From Margaritifera margaritifera (Eukaryota > Mollusca > Bivalvia > Unionida > Margaritiferidae), in contig JAQPZY010000912.1 in assembly GCA_029931535.1 (NCBI GenBank), positions 248,001 to 312,000 on the forward strand: a DNA stretch of 64,000 nt. The letters run 5' to 3'. Position numbers and translations under genes: made by a program. Each line of letters begins with the position of its first letter. The stretch's first letter is position 1. Positions 1-12,280 of this stretch are shown here, piece after piece. The notes under the pieces were generated by a model, which did no database searches, had not been told where the DNA came from, and saw only the letters and a list, made by a program, of their open reading frames with translations.

Positions 1-2700
1 AATGCATATTATGCTGACGGTATACATGGTATGCAATGCTTGGAGACAATTTAGTGAGGAAGCTGTACAATTTGTTTCCATGCAAAGGAATTATAAAGCT
101 ACATCCAGTAAATAGAGATATGTAACACAACAAAATATAATTCGAACATATATAATGCTTCCTAAATAGTGCGCATATATTCTGGAATTTTTCGAGTTGA
201 ACATCAGTTTCCCTGACAAGTGCTTGTACTTGCAACATAAAGTTACACATGAAAACGTTTGTAAGTGGAAAAGAAATGAAAGGCTACAATCATAATCAGA
301 ACATATTCCAACATGATCTAAAGCGAGAGTCACTTGCGTATCATCGCGTACTATGGCATACGTTTGAACTTTGCAAATTGTTTAAATGTATGATCACATT
401 TCCTACGTAATCAATGTTACAATTAATAGATTGTTACAAGCTAAGTACAAAACGAAATTCGATCTAAACAAAAAGCATTTAATTGATGGACTTGTTTGAG
501 TAGAGTTGACATCACACAATCGTACGCATCACATCTGCTAGAACCAGTCTGATCAAATAAGAATATGTAATGGAAATTGTTATTAAAACATGACTGGAGC
601 TTACTTTTGGCGCCCCCATACCTAGACGATTTGTTACTTTTTCTTCATACTATTTCAAAAATGAAACATACTTTATTTCTCATTAAAAAGAGATGACATA
701 TTCAAACTATACATAAAATTCGCATTAGTTGATTTGGCGCTATTTTCAAAGGACAAGTTTTTGTTTTATGTGTATATAGTAATTTGTAGTTATAGTTAGT
801 TCCGATCTGGTGATTATTCATTTCAAGCGGCTCTAGTTGATGCAATAGAAATAATTTTTGACATAACGTGCCATTGACCAATGATTATGATTTATTTAAT
901 TATTTTTAAAAGCATTTAATGCTAAGATAATGTATTACTTCTTTCAGAAGAGGGATATTTCGGGTGCCTGCAAACTTCCCAACATAGCAAGATGCCTGTA
1001 ATCCTTTCTTGACTGCTTTTTGTCTCAGCTTGGATTGGCAGCGATCAGTTAAACATTAGACTAAAGTTCTCCATCTTCAGCTGGAGTGGACTTTATAATT
1101 CATGCCGACTCGTTTATTCGGCACAAAACAAAACCAACTGAGGCATTGTTGCTGGCAGAATCGTATAAATCGTAGAATCGTATAAATAGACATTCAAAAT
1201 ATCCGTGCCTTGAGAATAGGTAAAAGTCAAATATATTATTGTAATCTTAATTATTTCCTTCATATTGATAGCTTATATAATTAATGATAAATACGAGACC
1301 AATATGTTTGTATCAAACCTTTTGCATAAATAGGCTGGGAGACGCGAAATTCAAATTATTATAAGTCCCGATAAAAACAATTGACGGAAGGAAAAGCAAG
1401 ACTTATTTAATCACAAAATGAATTCATTATTGCCAATTCCCCAATTTAAAAACGTCAAAGATAGTCTTTACTTTTGAAATTTGTAGTAAATATTATTTTT
1501 TACCAAACTTCTATTGTCAACAATTGCTAGAACACATCCAAATATCAGACTAAGATCTTGTTTTAGTAAAGAGATGTATGTGTGTGCACGTGCGTACATC
1601 TTCAGCACATTATGCTTTTCTCTATAATTTTGTGTTAAGATCAAATATCTCGCCTCTAAGATTCTTGTATCATGAAGATGTATGTGATGTTCCCGTAAGC
1701 TCTATCCGAACTGTTGGTGGCTATCTGTATGACCTCTGTCTGCACATGTCATAGTTTGACCCACGGGCAGGTTGGTGAAAGTAGAAATAATTTGGAAGAA
1801 TTCCTAGGTTTTGTTGTATTCAAATTAACACACCAGTGATAAGCCGAGTTAGATATATTTTGTAAGCAAGTGTTTAGAGAATCAGAACATGCTTGATGAT
1901 CAGAGGCAAAAGCAATGAGTAATGTATCATCGGGCATATTGTCAGATGTTAACACGTTAGATTCTCAGTTATGTCATTTATGTATAATACAAATAAATAC
2001 TGACACAGGACTGACCCATGTAGAACACCAGCCTGTATCCCTGTCAAGTTGGAAGCATAGCATACTGTTCACACGTGGCTCTTTGTTGCTTATTATTCAA
2101 GTAATTGGTAAGCCAGTTGTAGAGAATTCAATTAATGTCATATCTATGTAGCATGCCGAGATTTATCAAATGCTTTGCTTATGACACAGGGTACAAATCT
2201 AACATCAATCCCTTTATCTGAACTTTCAGCTCTGGTATGATATAACTCTAAGAGTTCGTAACTCTCGAGTCCTTACCTTGCAACTTGACTGATGATTAGA
2301 TATAACTTCAAATTCTAAGTTTGTAGTCATTGTTCCACCATCGCCACCACCATCATCGTCAAGGTTATTCTCATTATTGTCGCTTTTGTTATTAGAGTGA
2401 ACATATTAATGTTTAATTCACTAGAAAATCAAATCAAAATATTTTCATGCTTGATATTCAATTTGATAATGTTAAGTTTTAAAACGAAACCAGCCATACT
2501 CACCCAGGTCTCGTGTAAAGTTAAGTTATAGGATGGGGACATCTTAACTAAGGTAGCAAGCCGCTTGAATATCAAATACCAACTTGATGGAGAAAACAAA
2601 ATCTGAAGAAAAAAATGTATTTGTCTTTCATATGACCAATTATGGAATATGACAATATGGTGTTAGATAATTGTACTAAATAGCAATTAGATGTATTAGA
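1..2700. other. AT-rich intergenic sequence, no gene seen
   Basis: No reading frame here has protein-like composition or recognisable motifs; the longest are under 80 codons and low-complexity. Around 2,338-2,365 there is a short CAC/ATC-type trinucleotide-rich stretch. Nothing else could be assigned. An isolated unrecognised exon cannot be excluded by eye. Confidence 0.6.
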
Positions 2701-2704
2701 GTGT

Positions 2705-3262
2705 ATATTATTAAATGGGTGTTGTCGTATTGGCTTTGTTTTAGGTCCTAGCTCAGTCATAGCGGCTCAAATTTAAGTATGTAGAATACCAGAACAGAAC
2801 TGAGTTAATATGGCTGACCTTGTAGCCATAGAACGTTCAATGCAAAAGCACCAATTTAATACCATAGTAATACTACCAGATACACAGCGTGCAGTCGGAG
2901 AGTTTGAATCAATTTAAGTATCTGCTATGTGTTATTTTAACACTTTCTACTCGTTAGTTCTTGTTCATTAAGGTTTTGTCTTTTCTATTAAATGGTCGTT
3001 TCGCATTGGCTTTGGTAGAGGTCCTAGATCATTGTCACCGCCGTCTAAGTATATACATTACCAGAATTAACTCAATATGACCCACCTTGGACCTATGAAA
3101 GTTAAATATGAAAGCACTAATTTAATTCTATAATTATACTACCAGATACAAAATATGCGGTCAGAGAGTTTGAAGTCAATTAAAGACCTGATATGTCTCA
3201 TATGTACATTTTCTACTCTTTGGTTCTTGTTTATTTAGTTTTTATCTTTGCCACACCCCAGA
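2705..3262. repeat. Two-copy direct duplication of about 270 bp
   Basis: The stretch from about 2,714 is repeated, diverged, from about 2,990. Shared landmarks in the same order include AAATGGGTGTTGTCGTATTG versus AAATGGTCGTTTCGCATTG, then TAGGTCCTAG versus GAGGTCCTAG, then ACTACCAGATACA, then the GAGAGTTTGAA block and finally the TTTCTACTC..TTCTTGTT block. The offset drifts between about 265 and 277 bp, so small indels separate the copies. It is either an old local tandem duplication or two units of an unrecognised interspersed repeat. No coding potential is seen. Confidence 0.75.
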
Positions 3263-4165
3263 TGACTTTTATGCATAGTTTAATCCGATAGATGATGATA
3301 ATTAGATTTTAAAACGTTCTTAATACGTTCATAGGTCTATACTAGTCCAAGGTATAAATGTGGGGCGTGGTTGTGATGTCAGTATATGTTGGGCTTTTTT
3401 TAAAATTTCTGTGCTGAGTAATATTGTATGGACTGTTTATGGTGATATGCTGTAAAACGGTGAAAGGTCGAACGCATTGAGAGTAAGTGCAAGTAGCTTA
3501 GGATAACCTTTATGCATGTACTTGTCTTATGTATTTTGCAACATTGTCGTATGGACAAAAGACAATAAATTCTAGCATCTTATCTCATATGAATTTTCAT
3601 GCAAATTGTTGAATTTGTATCTTTTATTTTTTTTCTCCCTTTAATGCATGTTTGATATTTTCGCGGTTTTCTTTGTATATCTAACAAATTAATGTCTCTT
3701 TACCTGATCCCTTGCATGTACTGGCATACTTAATCCTGCAGATAAATATATTTTAAATGCATTTTGTTTTGAGTGAATACAATACAATTCAAAATGGAAC
3801 AAACACTGTATCAGCAAAGATGATTCTGTAAATCACAGATCTATATTGCACATCTGCTGACAGTTTTTATTGATTTAGAATATTCACATATAAAGTCTTA
3901 ACAAGACAAATCTTCTGAAAGTAATTATTAATGACAAATGGAAAATAAAATCACAATCATGTTGATGTCAGTTAACAGTTGTATTTACTCCCGACATGTC
4001 AATTTTCATTTTTTATTATTTAGATTTTAGACCTTACATCAAGTTGTACGAGCAATCAATGTCTTTCATAGCCGCCATCCTGCTGCTAAAGCAAAAGTGT
4101 GGGTGAGTTGTTTTAATGGGATAATACTTGATTTTAATTGATTGAATGTCACTTGCTAAAGTTCT
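3263..4165. other. Intergenic sequence, no gene seen
   Basis: AT-rich DNA with no convincing reading frame, tRNA or repeat. Nothing could be assigned. Confidence 0.5.
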
Positions 4166-4169
4166 CACA

Positions 4170-4362
4170 GTTTATACGGCAGTCTCTTCCCATCTTAGGA
4201 GTAGGCTTAAAATGGTTTTGAGGGAGACAAAGAGAAAACTCGGATGAAACCGGGGACCTTGTAAAAACGCCACATAACTCTGCGCATGTCTGAAGCGGTT
4301 ATCAAACTTGAGACCGCAAAGGTGCAAAGCAAGTGCGTTACTACCGCGTCATCCAGCCCCCT
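4170..4362 (-). mobile_element. tRNA-derived SINE, minus strand
   Basis: Read on the minus strand from about 4,362, the sequence starts with a tRNA-like head. An A-box-like stretch (GACGCGGTAGTAACGCA) is followed about 45 bases later by a B-box-like GTTTGATAACC, one base away from the GTTCGANNCC consensus. A non-tRNA body follows, running to about 4,170. It is richer in GC than its flanks. No target-site duplication or tail was identified, so the ends are approximate. RNA polymerase III would drive such an element when active; the B-box mismatch suggests an old copy. Confidence 0.5.
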
Positions 4363-6410
4363 AATTATTTAGAACGGCGACCGTATGTTGAAAAGAAAGA
4401 ATTGGGTATTCATTATTTTAAATTAAGCAATCATTTAGTATTGCAAACAAAAGTTAAAATCAATTCAGAAGCAGAATTCTACGTGACTTACGTGTTTTTC
4501 TGGTACCAATTTAAAATAAATTTCGATTGTATTAATTGACATTATATCTAATAGCATCGTCCTTTACACCGAAAAATGCCTACAAATGTAATTTCTGGTG
4601 ATGATTGATCGTGCAAGGTACCTTTGTTTTCAGTGACTATGCACGATGAAAGTGTTTGACAAAGTCTTTTTCTGTACAAAACTGTTATACTATTTGTTTC
4701 CATGTTGTATGCAACGATTATAGAAAGGGCTGTTTTGCCGGGAATATAATTGTATTCTTGTCTGCATTTATTATTATGGTTGCGACATGTTTTGCTGACC
4801 CTATAGCATTGCATTTACATGTGACGATGAGTGTCAAAGTTAGTGTGTAACATATTAACAACTTAACAACACGTCTTAAATTACCAGAATGCGTGCTTGA
4901 GAAGGTTTGATATGCAGTAATATTGATTAACTAACGTTGACAACTGAACGAAATAGATCATCGAATTTATCAGACATGTTTATGCATGTAATGTCCATAT
5001 CAGCATACGACCGTAGTTTATATTTACCTATCCACCAGACCTCGTTACATGTACCATATTTTATTTTCGTTGCTACTGCCATTAAACTTGCCGATAAATT
5101 GTACAAGGTGTTTGGGTCTTACTTAGGGCAGATACATACTAGTACGGAGCACTGTACTCAATTCTATTTCGCTTTTGAAATTTTAGATATGGTTGTCCAT
5201 TTGTATCATAAATAGAGGTGGAAAATTCATGAAACCATATTGTTTATTGACTTTTCCAGAGCAAAATATTCCAAAGCGTTTATTATGGTTTTCTGTGTAC
5301 TAACGGCCTACAAAATTATTGGATGCTTATTCAAAATCCATAAAGGTCCAGAAAACATTTATTTTACACACACAATTACCCGGAATTCATGGAAAATTGC
5401 CCAAACAGCCCACCAGAATTGTTTATAATATGCAAATTAACATTGAACATCCATCATCAACAACGTCATCATGTACCCAAAGCGTCGCTATAAAATATAT
5501 CTTTGAGTTATTAATTGTATCCTAATATGGACATTGGTCACATCAGAATGTTCACTAGTCAAGTACAACTGATCCTTGTAGACCTTGCTAAAGGAACAAG
5601 ATATAACGTCATAATTACTTTGCTACTGAGACCATCATAGGCAAAGAACGCAATAAATACCTTTTTACTCTTAGTGTGTGTGTATGTGTGTCTGTGTCTG
5701 TGTGTGTGTGACTCTGTGCGTATGTGGGTTAATCTCTCTGCTTTTCATTCCTACCCAGACCTTGACACTCTAATTGGCACACTTGAAAATGAGACCAATG
5801 CTATGCTCAATTGGTTAACTATGACCACAATGCAAGCCAACTCTGCAAAGTATCATGGCACTGGCTGTGGGCACAAAGACGTTTATTCGATATAAAACCT
5901 GTATCCAGCATAACTAAATCCATTGTTAACCGCGAAAAAACTATCCAATTGCTAGCAATTGATGTTGCATTTCTTACTTCCACATTCATAGGTATCATCA
6001 CGACACTAGCTAAGTCAATCAGCTGTCATTGCATCATATTGTAGTCCCTAAGGAAAGTATTAATGTTCTTCTCTGACCTTTACTGGAAATTTGCTAGAAT
6101 ATTACTTGCATTAATCAGAAAGCAGCATTAAAGCCTAGCATAAGAGGGTTTATTGAGTTCAGCCTCTTGACTTTTGCCTGAAATTTCACTTACATACTGT
6201 CTCTTTTAAAATGTTTTGCTTCGCTGGCATTTTAAGTTCTGCGCTATGTGAATTTTCCCTCACTGTAATGCATTGTGCTATGTATTTTATGTGTTCCAAA
6301 TTGTTTTTTTGTTTTTTTAAATTGTGTTTGCTTTATATAATGTCGGTAAAAAGCTCATTAGTCCTTATGTTTGACTGTTACTTTAATCATGACGACTTTG
6401 AATGAGTGTA
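4363..6410. other. Intergenic sequence with a (TG)n-rich tract
   Basis: No supported gene. An imperfect (TG)n tract lies at about 5,673-5,727. Several frames of 60-90 codons are open on one or both strands but show no motif and have ordinary AT-rich composition. Confidence 0.5.
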
Positions 6411-6482
6411 GTCTTATCTTGTTTTGTTTTGTCTTGTATTATCTTATATTATTTATCTATACTATCTCGTGTTATCTTATCT
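6411..6482. repeat. Imperfect TCTTG/TTTTG/TCTTA pentanucleotide tract
   Basis: The sequence is built from variants of TTTTG, TCTTG and TCTTA in tandem. It is a simple low-complexity repeat with no coding signal. Confidence 0.7.
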
Positions 6483-6663
6483 TATTATCTGCCTTATGTA
6501 AAACTGCACACGCCAATGCGTGAAATTATCAAGACAGAGTGAAGGAGGTAAACAAGACAAGTATAGCAGCAACTATGCTGTAAAATATTTTAGAAATTCA
6601 AGCCTGTCTCCATGACCATGGATAACAGCATATATTTGACTTCATCGAGGAGGTAAATGTTTA

Positions 6664-7208
6664 CCAGTCTTACTAATTACACCTGTGAAACATGCAGTAG
6701 ATACGGTCGGTGCTACTTTATTACACTTGTAAAACATGAAGACAAGACGGTCGGTGCTACTTTGTTGCACTTGTAAAACATGAAGACAAGACGGTCGGTG
6801 CTACTTTATTACACTTGTAAAACATGTATTAAATAATGTCGGCGATGCTTTACTACACTTGTAGAACATATACTAAAAACGGTGGACGCTAGTTAATTTC
6901 ACTTGTCAAACAAGTAGTAAATACGGTGCTGCTTTATTAATCTTGAAAAACATGTAGTAAATACTATCGATGCTGCTTTATTACAATTGTATTACATGTA
7001 GTAATTGCCGATGCTACTTCATTACACTATAAACATGTAGTAAATACGTTCGGCGCTATTCTGTTGGACTTGTAAAACATGTAGTAAATACTATTTATGC
7101 TGCTTTACTACAATTGTATAGAATGTAGTAACTACCGATACTTGTTCATTACATTGTAACACAAATTGCAGTAAATACCTTCGGTGCTGCTTTAGTACAC
7201 TTTGTTTA
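6664..7208. repeat. Degenerate tandem repeat, period about 45 bp, about 12 copies
   Basis: The core words CGGTCGGTGCTAC, TTTATTACACTTGTAAAACATG and GTAGTAAATAC recur in the same order. The CGGTCGGTGCT word begins near 6,703, 6,748 and 6,792, giving a period of about 44-45 bp. The first three copies are very similar and later copies drift progressively, which fits growth from the left end or slower decay there. It is non-coding. Confidence 0.85.
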
Positions 7209-8585
7209 AAAGGGAAAACCTTCCTTAAGCTTGATTATTGCAGACGTTTTGTAGCTTAACATGGAAAGAAAGTTACAGTTGCTTTACAATTTTTAGTAAA
7301 TGTATCCACTATGAAATCTAATTTTACTGGATATATGAATGATATTATTTCTCAAACAAAACAAATGAACTAGAAAAATATATGAAATGTTATGTTTCTA
7401 ATATGACTGGATTACATATGTTTGACTTACGGATTCCTTGAAAACAATATGCAGCCATTTTGTTTTTGTTTCGTGGTGAAGAAATTCTTATAATTTAAAC
7501 GTAGGATACGGAAAAGTGTCCAAGCCGTAATTATATTAACTTTACACTACACGTTCCTTTAGCGTGCTCCACGCTGATTTATAAATCATGTGTAAATCAC
7601 AAACTTGCCTAATAGTCAGGTAAGGAAGATTCTTATGCAAAGAATGCAAAAAAGTAGTCATGTACAACTATATTGTACTATCTGCATATTTTTCATTTAA
7701 CATATTATATTAGACAGGCTTTCGATCATGACAGATATCGACGGTGCCACATTAAGTGAGCCAGGACTGAAAAGTATACTCAAAGTACTGCACCCAATTC
7801 AGAGAAAAACAGCCTGGAGTCGTTCCAAGCATAAGACCTTTAAGGATGAAAATATAAATTTTTTTATGTTTATTTGTTAATTATAACAGCTCTAAAATAA
7901 TAGTTGCATCGTGATCTTTTCATTCCAAAATATTCTCAAATCACATATTTATTTGTATTTCAATAACTAAAATACACGCAGGTGGAACTTTTGTTTATAA
8001 CGTCATATGATAAATATATTACATCATCAGTTCTGTTACGACCTTCATGCTTGTGATAGCTTAATAGAATCTATGTCGCAGATTTAGAATTAGCGTTATT
8101 TTGTCCATAAATGAATGACTCTAACTGCATAGATCAACGTTATTGTTTGAATTTGGGCATATTTTTCTTCTTTTTTATTGTGGGGAGAGGTGGCTGGATG
8201 GAGGGGCGCAGCTTTAAAGATATATCTTGGACAACATGAAAACAGTCTGCACACAATCTATGTAACATGTATTTCCTTTTATTGATCTCGCATTTTTTTC
8301 CTTTGTTGTCATTTGTAAACAATGTTTTTTATGACAGTAATTTAAATATGAAACGGCAAACAAATGTGCATCTAAATGGATATCGTTCAGAATCATATAA
8401 GCAAATGACAGGGGATTAGGAAATAAAGATAAAGGAGTAACGAATCGCTTTCTATAACCTTGAAGGAGACTTTCGAATTATATACCTCTTATTCCAAAGC
8501 TGTATCACTCTTATCACACAAATTGCTTTCCTCTGTGTGATTTACTTCCTAATAACATATCAAGCATTCTCGTGGAAAAGACTTA
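7209..8585. other. Intergenic sequence, no gene seen
   Basis: AT-rich. Two overlapping minus-strand frames of 60 codons near 8,140-8,396 lack any protein-like signature. Nothing could be assigned. Confidence 0.5.
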
Positions 8586-9304
8586 CCTTCAATACTACCA
8601 CATCATGGTCAGGTCAGGCATCGCCTACTACCGTAAGTAACAGTAGACGCCACTACCTAGGACTATTGATCCAGAGTGGAGAGCTACATCTGGCTCCATC
8701 TGGAACATCTCTTCTGGTGGATCAGGCGGCCGAGCATATATGCTCATCCTCCGGATGTGAAGGGAGATGACAAGAGCTGTGTGAACAGCGCAGGGCATCA
8801 GCTCAGGTGCAGTAGGAACTGATGGCCATTCACTGCATCCAGACGTTTCTCCAGACGTCTCGACATTGTCGTGCCACTGGATTCAGACAGACCTGGACGA
8901 GACAATGATGGCAACTCTGCGCATCTTTCTCTCACCTGCATCGAACTCACGCGCAAGTCATGACACTACTCCCCTGCCCCCACCAAATACCTTCAAGTCC
9001 TGTGGCGATGGGCGAGCGGCAAAGCAGCAGGTTTGGATACACTAGGAGCTGTATCTGCAGACCTGCACACAGGCGGCTCAGGGCATAGGATCTCTTTCAC
9101 TGGACCGAAGCAGCAGTGGAACTCGGCAGCCCCCTGGGTGACTGCTCAGATCTTTTTAGGATCACAATGCTCTCCTCCGTAGCATAAGGAGGGGGGCTAG
9201 AAAAGGTGCCGTAAACATTGCCTGCTTCACCCTAACCCTGGTCAGCACGCCGCAGCTGACGGGGATCCCACCTTAGCGGTCGAAAACCTAACAAGAAGAC
9301 AACG

Positions 9305-10177
9305 GTGACGCAACTCACCATCGGTGCCCGGAACGAACGCACACTAATAGACAGTACATCAGCAGATAGATCAGAGAGAAGAACAGCTCTAGTTGATAGA
9401 GAACTGGCCAGATTCAACATCCAGATAGCAGCCATGAGTGAAAATCGAATAGCTGAGGAAAGTCAACTCACTAACATTGGAACCGGATACACCTTCTTCT
9501 GGAGTTGCCGAAGTAAAGAAGAGCGACGTGAAGCTGGTGTTTGGGTTTGCCACAGCTAGTTAGCAAGCTCACAAATATCCCAATGGGCGTGAGTGACAGA
9601 CTAATGCAAATGAGACACCCAATGTCTGGAAAAATGCATGCAACTATCATCAGCGCCTTTGCATCCATTATGAACAAGTCAGATGAGATCGAGGACAAAT
9701 TTTATGAAGACCTGGAGTCTTTTATTGCAGACGTACCAAAGGCAGACAAGCTCAACGTCCTTGTTGACGTCAATGCTAGAGTTGGCATAGATCACCAGAT
9801 ATGGTCTGGTGTCATTGGCAAAAATGGATTTGGCAAATACAACAACAACGGACTCCTCCTACTGCGAAAATGCGCTGAACATGACTTCCTAATCACCAAC
9901 ACAGTATTCTTCCTGCCAAACCACAAGACATTTTGTTGACTACGTGGTCGTCAGGAGAGGACACAGGCAGCATGTCCGACTGACGAAGGCCATAGTCTCC
10001 AAGCTCAATATCCGGATTCAGCCTAGCAGACGACCACAATGCTAAAAAGTGCCCTAAAAGCTTAATGTCGCCAAATTGAAACAGGAGGGTGTGAAACAGG
10101 TATTTGTCAACGAACTGTACAGCCGACCGGATATAGTCGATACAAACTCCGAGAATGTCGAGGAAAAGTGATCGGCC
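9305..10177 (+). pseudogene. LINE endonuclease domain remnant
   Basis: An apurinic-type endonuclease of the exo-endo-phosphatase superfamily, which would nick the target DNA during retrotransposition. Visible parts are an N-terminal segment reading LTIGARNERTLID, the catalytic-glutamate region (AAMSENRIAEE), FFWSCRSKEERREAGV, and then in another frame LNVLVDVNARVG, the counterpart of the GDFNA-type motif. The frame shifts near 9,540-9,560 and again near 9,930, where the DYVVVRR segment continues. A stop lies near 10,040. The expected S/T-D-H motif before IVSKLNIRIQP is not seen, so part of the catalytic site seems deleted; that judgement rests on memory of related elements. Confidence 0.82.
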
Positions 10178-11001
10178 TTGAGAGAAATAAATATAGATAC
10201 TACCATCACAGTAAATCGCAAAACCCTGGTGGCAATGGACAATTTCATCTATCTCGGCATCACACTGTCAAGTGCATTCCACATCGATGATGAAACCAAT
10301 GCCAGAATTTCTAAAGCAAGTGTGGCCTTTGGCATACTTCGTGCAACTGTGTGGGAGCGCAGAGACATCAGCCTACAAAGAAAAATTAAGGTCTACAAAA
10401 CCATTGTGTTGCCGACGCTGTTGTATGCTTGCGAAACCTGGACTGTGTACAGACGCCTTGCCAAGAAGCCGAACCATTTTCACGTGAGAGACCTGAGGAA
10501 ACTGATGAGGATAAGATGGTAGGACAGGGTCCCAGACACTGAGGTTCTCACATGGGCGGACATTCCAAGCATCCACACTCTGCTGATGAAATCGCAGTTG
10601 AGATGGGCAGGCCACGTCACCAGGATGTCAGAAGAGCGACTACCAAAGAAGATCTTCTGAAGGAGGGAAAGCGATCTCCAAGTTTTCAGAAGAAACGCTT
10701 CAAAGATTCCCTTAAGTCATCCTTGAAACACTTCAACATTGACCCTGAGTCTTGGGAAGATCTCACACAGGATCCCTACACCTGGCGGAGTCTCATCCGT
10801 ACTGGAGCTACAGACTTTGAACGGAGAAGAACTGCTGAGGCAGTGCAGAAGCTCGAGCGGCATAAATCTCAAAATTGCAGCACGTCCTCTATTGATCAGG
10901 CAAACCCAAGCGGCATCTCCTGTCAAGTGTCCCAGAGACAGTTCAGAGCAAAAATTGACCTGATCAGTCATTCACATACTCACAGTAACCAAACCAGTTA
11001 G
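10178..11001 (+). pseudogene. LINE ORF2 C-terminal region (after the RT core), broken
   Basis: It begins just past the deletion point, with DNFIYLGITLSSAFHIDDE, then RKIKVYKTIVLPTLLYACETW, the conserved stretch after the polymerase in many invertebrate LINEs. A TAG at 10,520-10,522 interrupts it. Reading continues with LRWAGHVTRM and LPKKIF, then shifts frame near 10,655-10,665 into EGKRSPSFQKKRFKDSLK and onward to a stop at 10,999-11,001. One nonsense mutation and one frameshift make it non-functional. The assignment to a LINE is firm; the family (RTE/CR1-like) is less certain. Confidence 0.87.
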
Positions 11002-11053
11002 TAATCTCATAGTCATCTTTAACTCGAAGGACGAACAACAACAACAACAACAT

Positions 11054-12150
11054 CATACGAGTATGCCAATATAACGTAACACATGGTGCCGAGGCAGGAG
11101 AGTAATCAAGAGAAGATCAAAGAGCCACGATTCTTTAGAGATTCTTGCATAATAAGGATTTTAAAACTATTTGCTTCGTTGTTTTCTATTGTATCCTAAA
11201 CATTCTACAGTATCAGATAAAGGGTATTGTTATCTGCATTAGGTTAGAGAAATAGAAAACTAAAATCCTGCAAAAGAGACAAAACCTGTATGTCAACAAC
11301 AAAACCTATGTCTGAACTTACAATCCAGCGTTCCGATTGGCTAAAATAAAGTTTCATTTTGATGCATCAAATATCTTAAGTATAGACCTAAATTTAAACT
11401 TATGTTGGTGAAATTTGACCCGAATTTAAGTCATTAGGAAAACAAGACATTATGACTAAAAATATAGAAATAATCACTTAGAAACAGTTGTAGCTTCATA
11501 ATTTGGTCCGTCATAATAAACTTTTTTATTATATATTCTGCATTTTTATTACATGGAAAAAATATTTTGTTAAATTAGCGAACAACAATATATAATATGT
11601 AACACCATTAAAATCCCGTCAGATTTGAGACTGGATTGAGTTATTGGAAAGTCTTTTCTTATATGAAAGTCAACAGCAGCTTAGTACTCATGTAACGAAG
11701 AACCAATTAAAGAAAAACAAAGGAAGCTTCTCCATAATACCTTCACACTCACTATTCACTTACGTATGGAGTTAGATTAGTTGCTTCTTTGCATCTCCTT
11801 ATTAAACTTGTATTAGCTGTCTGCTAGTGTTCTAGTTTTATGAAGACATTATTATCGTAAATATCCAACGTTACGAATAGTCTTCACTCTAATAATTTAG
11901 ACCTTGTCTTCTTGGTTTGAGTCTTGTGGATAAACATATGCCTTGATAAATGTATAAACACACACACAGACACCACACACACACAAGATAAATAGAAGAG
12001 GAGAAATGAGTTATAAGTGACACTTTCACACTTCACACTTCGGTCCTCGAGTAGATCCAAGGTAGACTGAGGCATTTCATCCCAGCGGACTATCTTCAAC
12101 TACTGGAGCTAAATTCACCCTGCACGTTTGTATTTCCTAAGGGGATAAAA
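11054..12150. other. Intergenic sequence, no gene seen
   Basis: AT-rich spacer between the LINE relic and the first long (TA)n tract, including a short CA-rich patch at about 11,955-11,990. No supported coding region. Confidence 0.5.
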
Positions 12151-12151
12151 C

Positions 12152-12154
<3 letters not shown>

Positions 12155-12246
<92 letters not shown>

Positions 12247-12280
12247 TATATATATATATATAGATATATATATATATATA
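12155..12280. repeat. (TA)n microsatellite, about 125 bp
   Basis: Nearly pure TA dinucleotides, interrupted only by TAGA near 12,243 and 12,261. Open frames reading alternating Tyr-Ile across it are artefacts of the repeat. Confidence 0.97.

Larger units (their letters stand above)
8590..11053 (+). mobile_element. LINE-type retrotransposon relic with the reverse-transcriptase core missing
   Basis: A non-LTR element on the plus strand, clearly richer in GC than its flanks. In order it holds a 5' leader (about 8,590-9,300), an AP-endonuclease-like region (9,305-about 10,120), then directly the region that normally follows the reverse transcriptase (from about 10,180, containing FIYLG and LLYACETWT). 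It ends after 11,001 with a short non-coding stretch and (CAA)n at 11,036-11,053, the usual kind of LINE 3' end. The polymerase core that should lie between the two coding parts, with its YADD-type motif, is absent. Several frameshifts and stops show the copy is dead. The 5' boundary is judged from the change in base composition. Confidence 0.88.
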
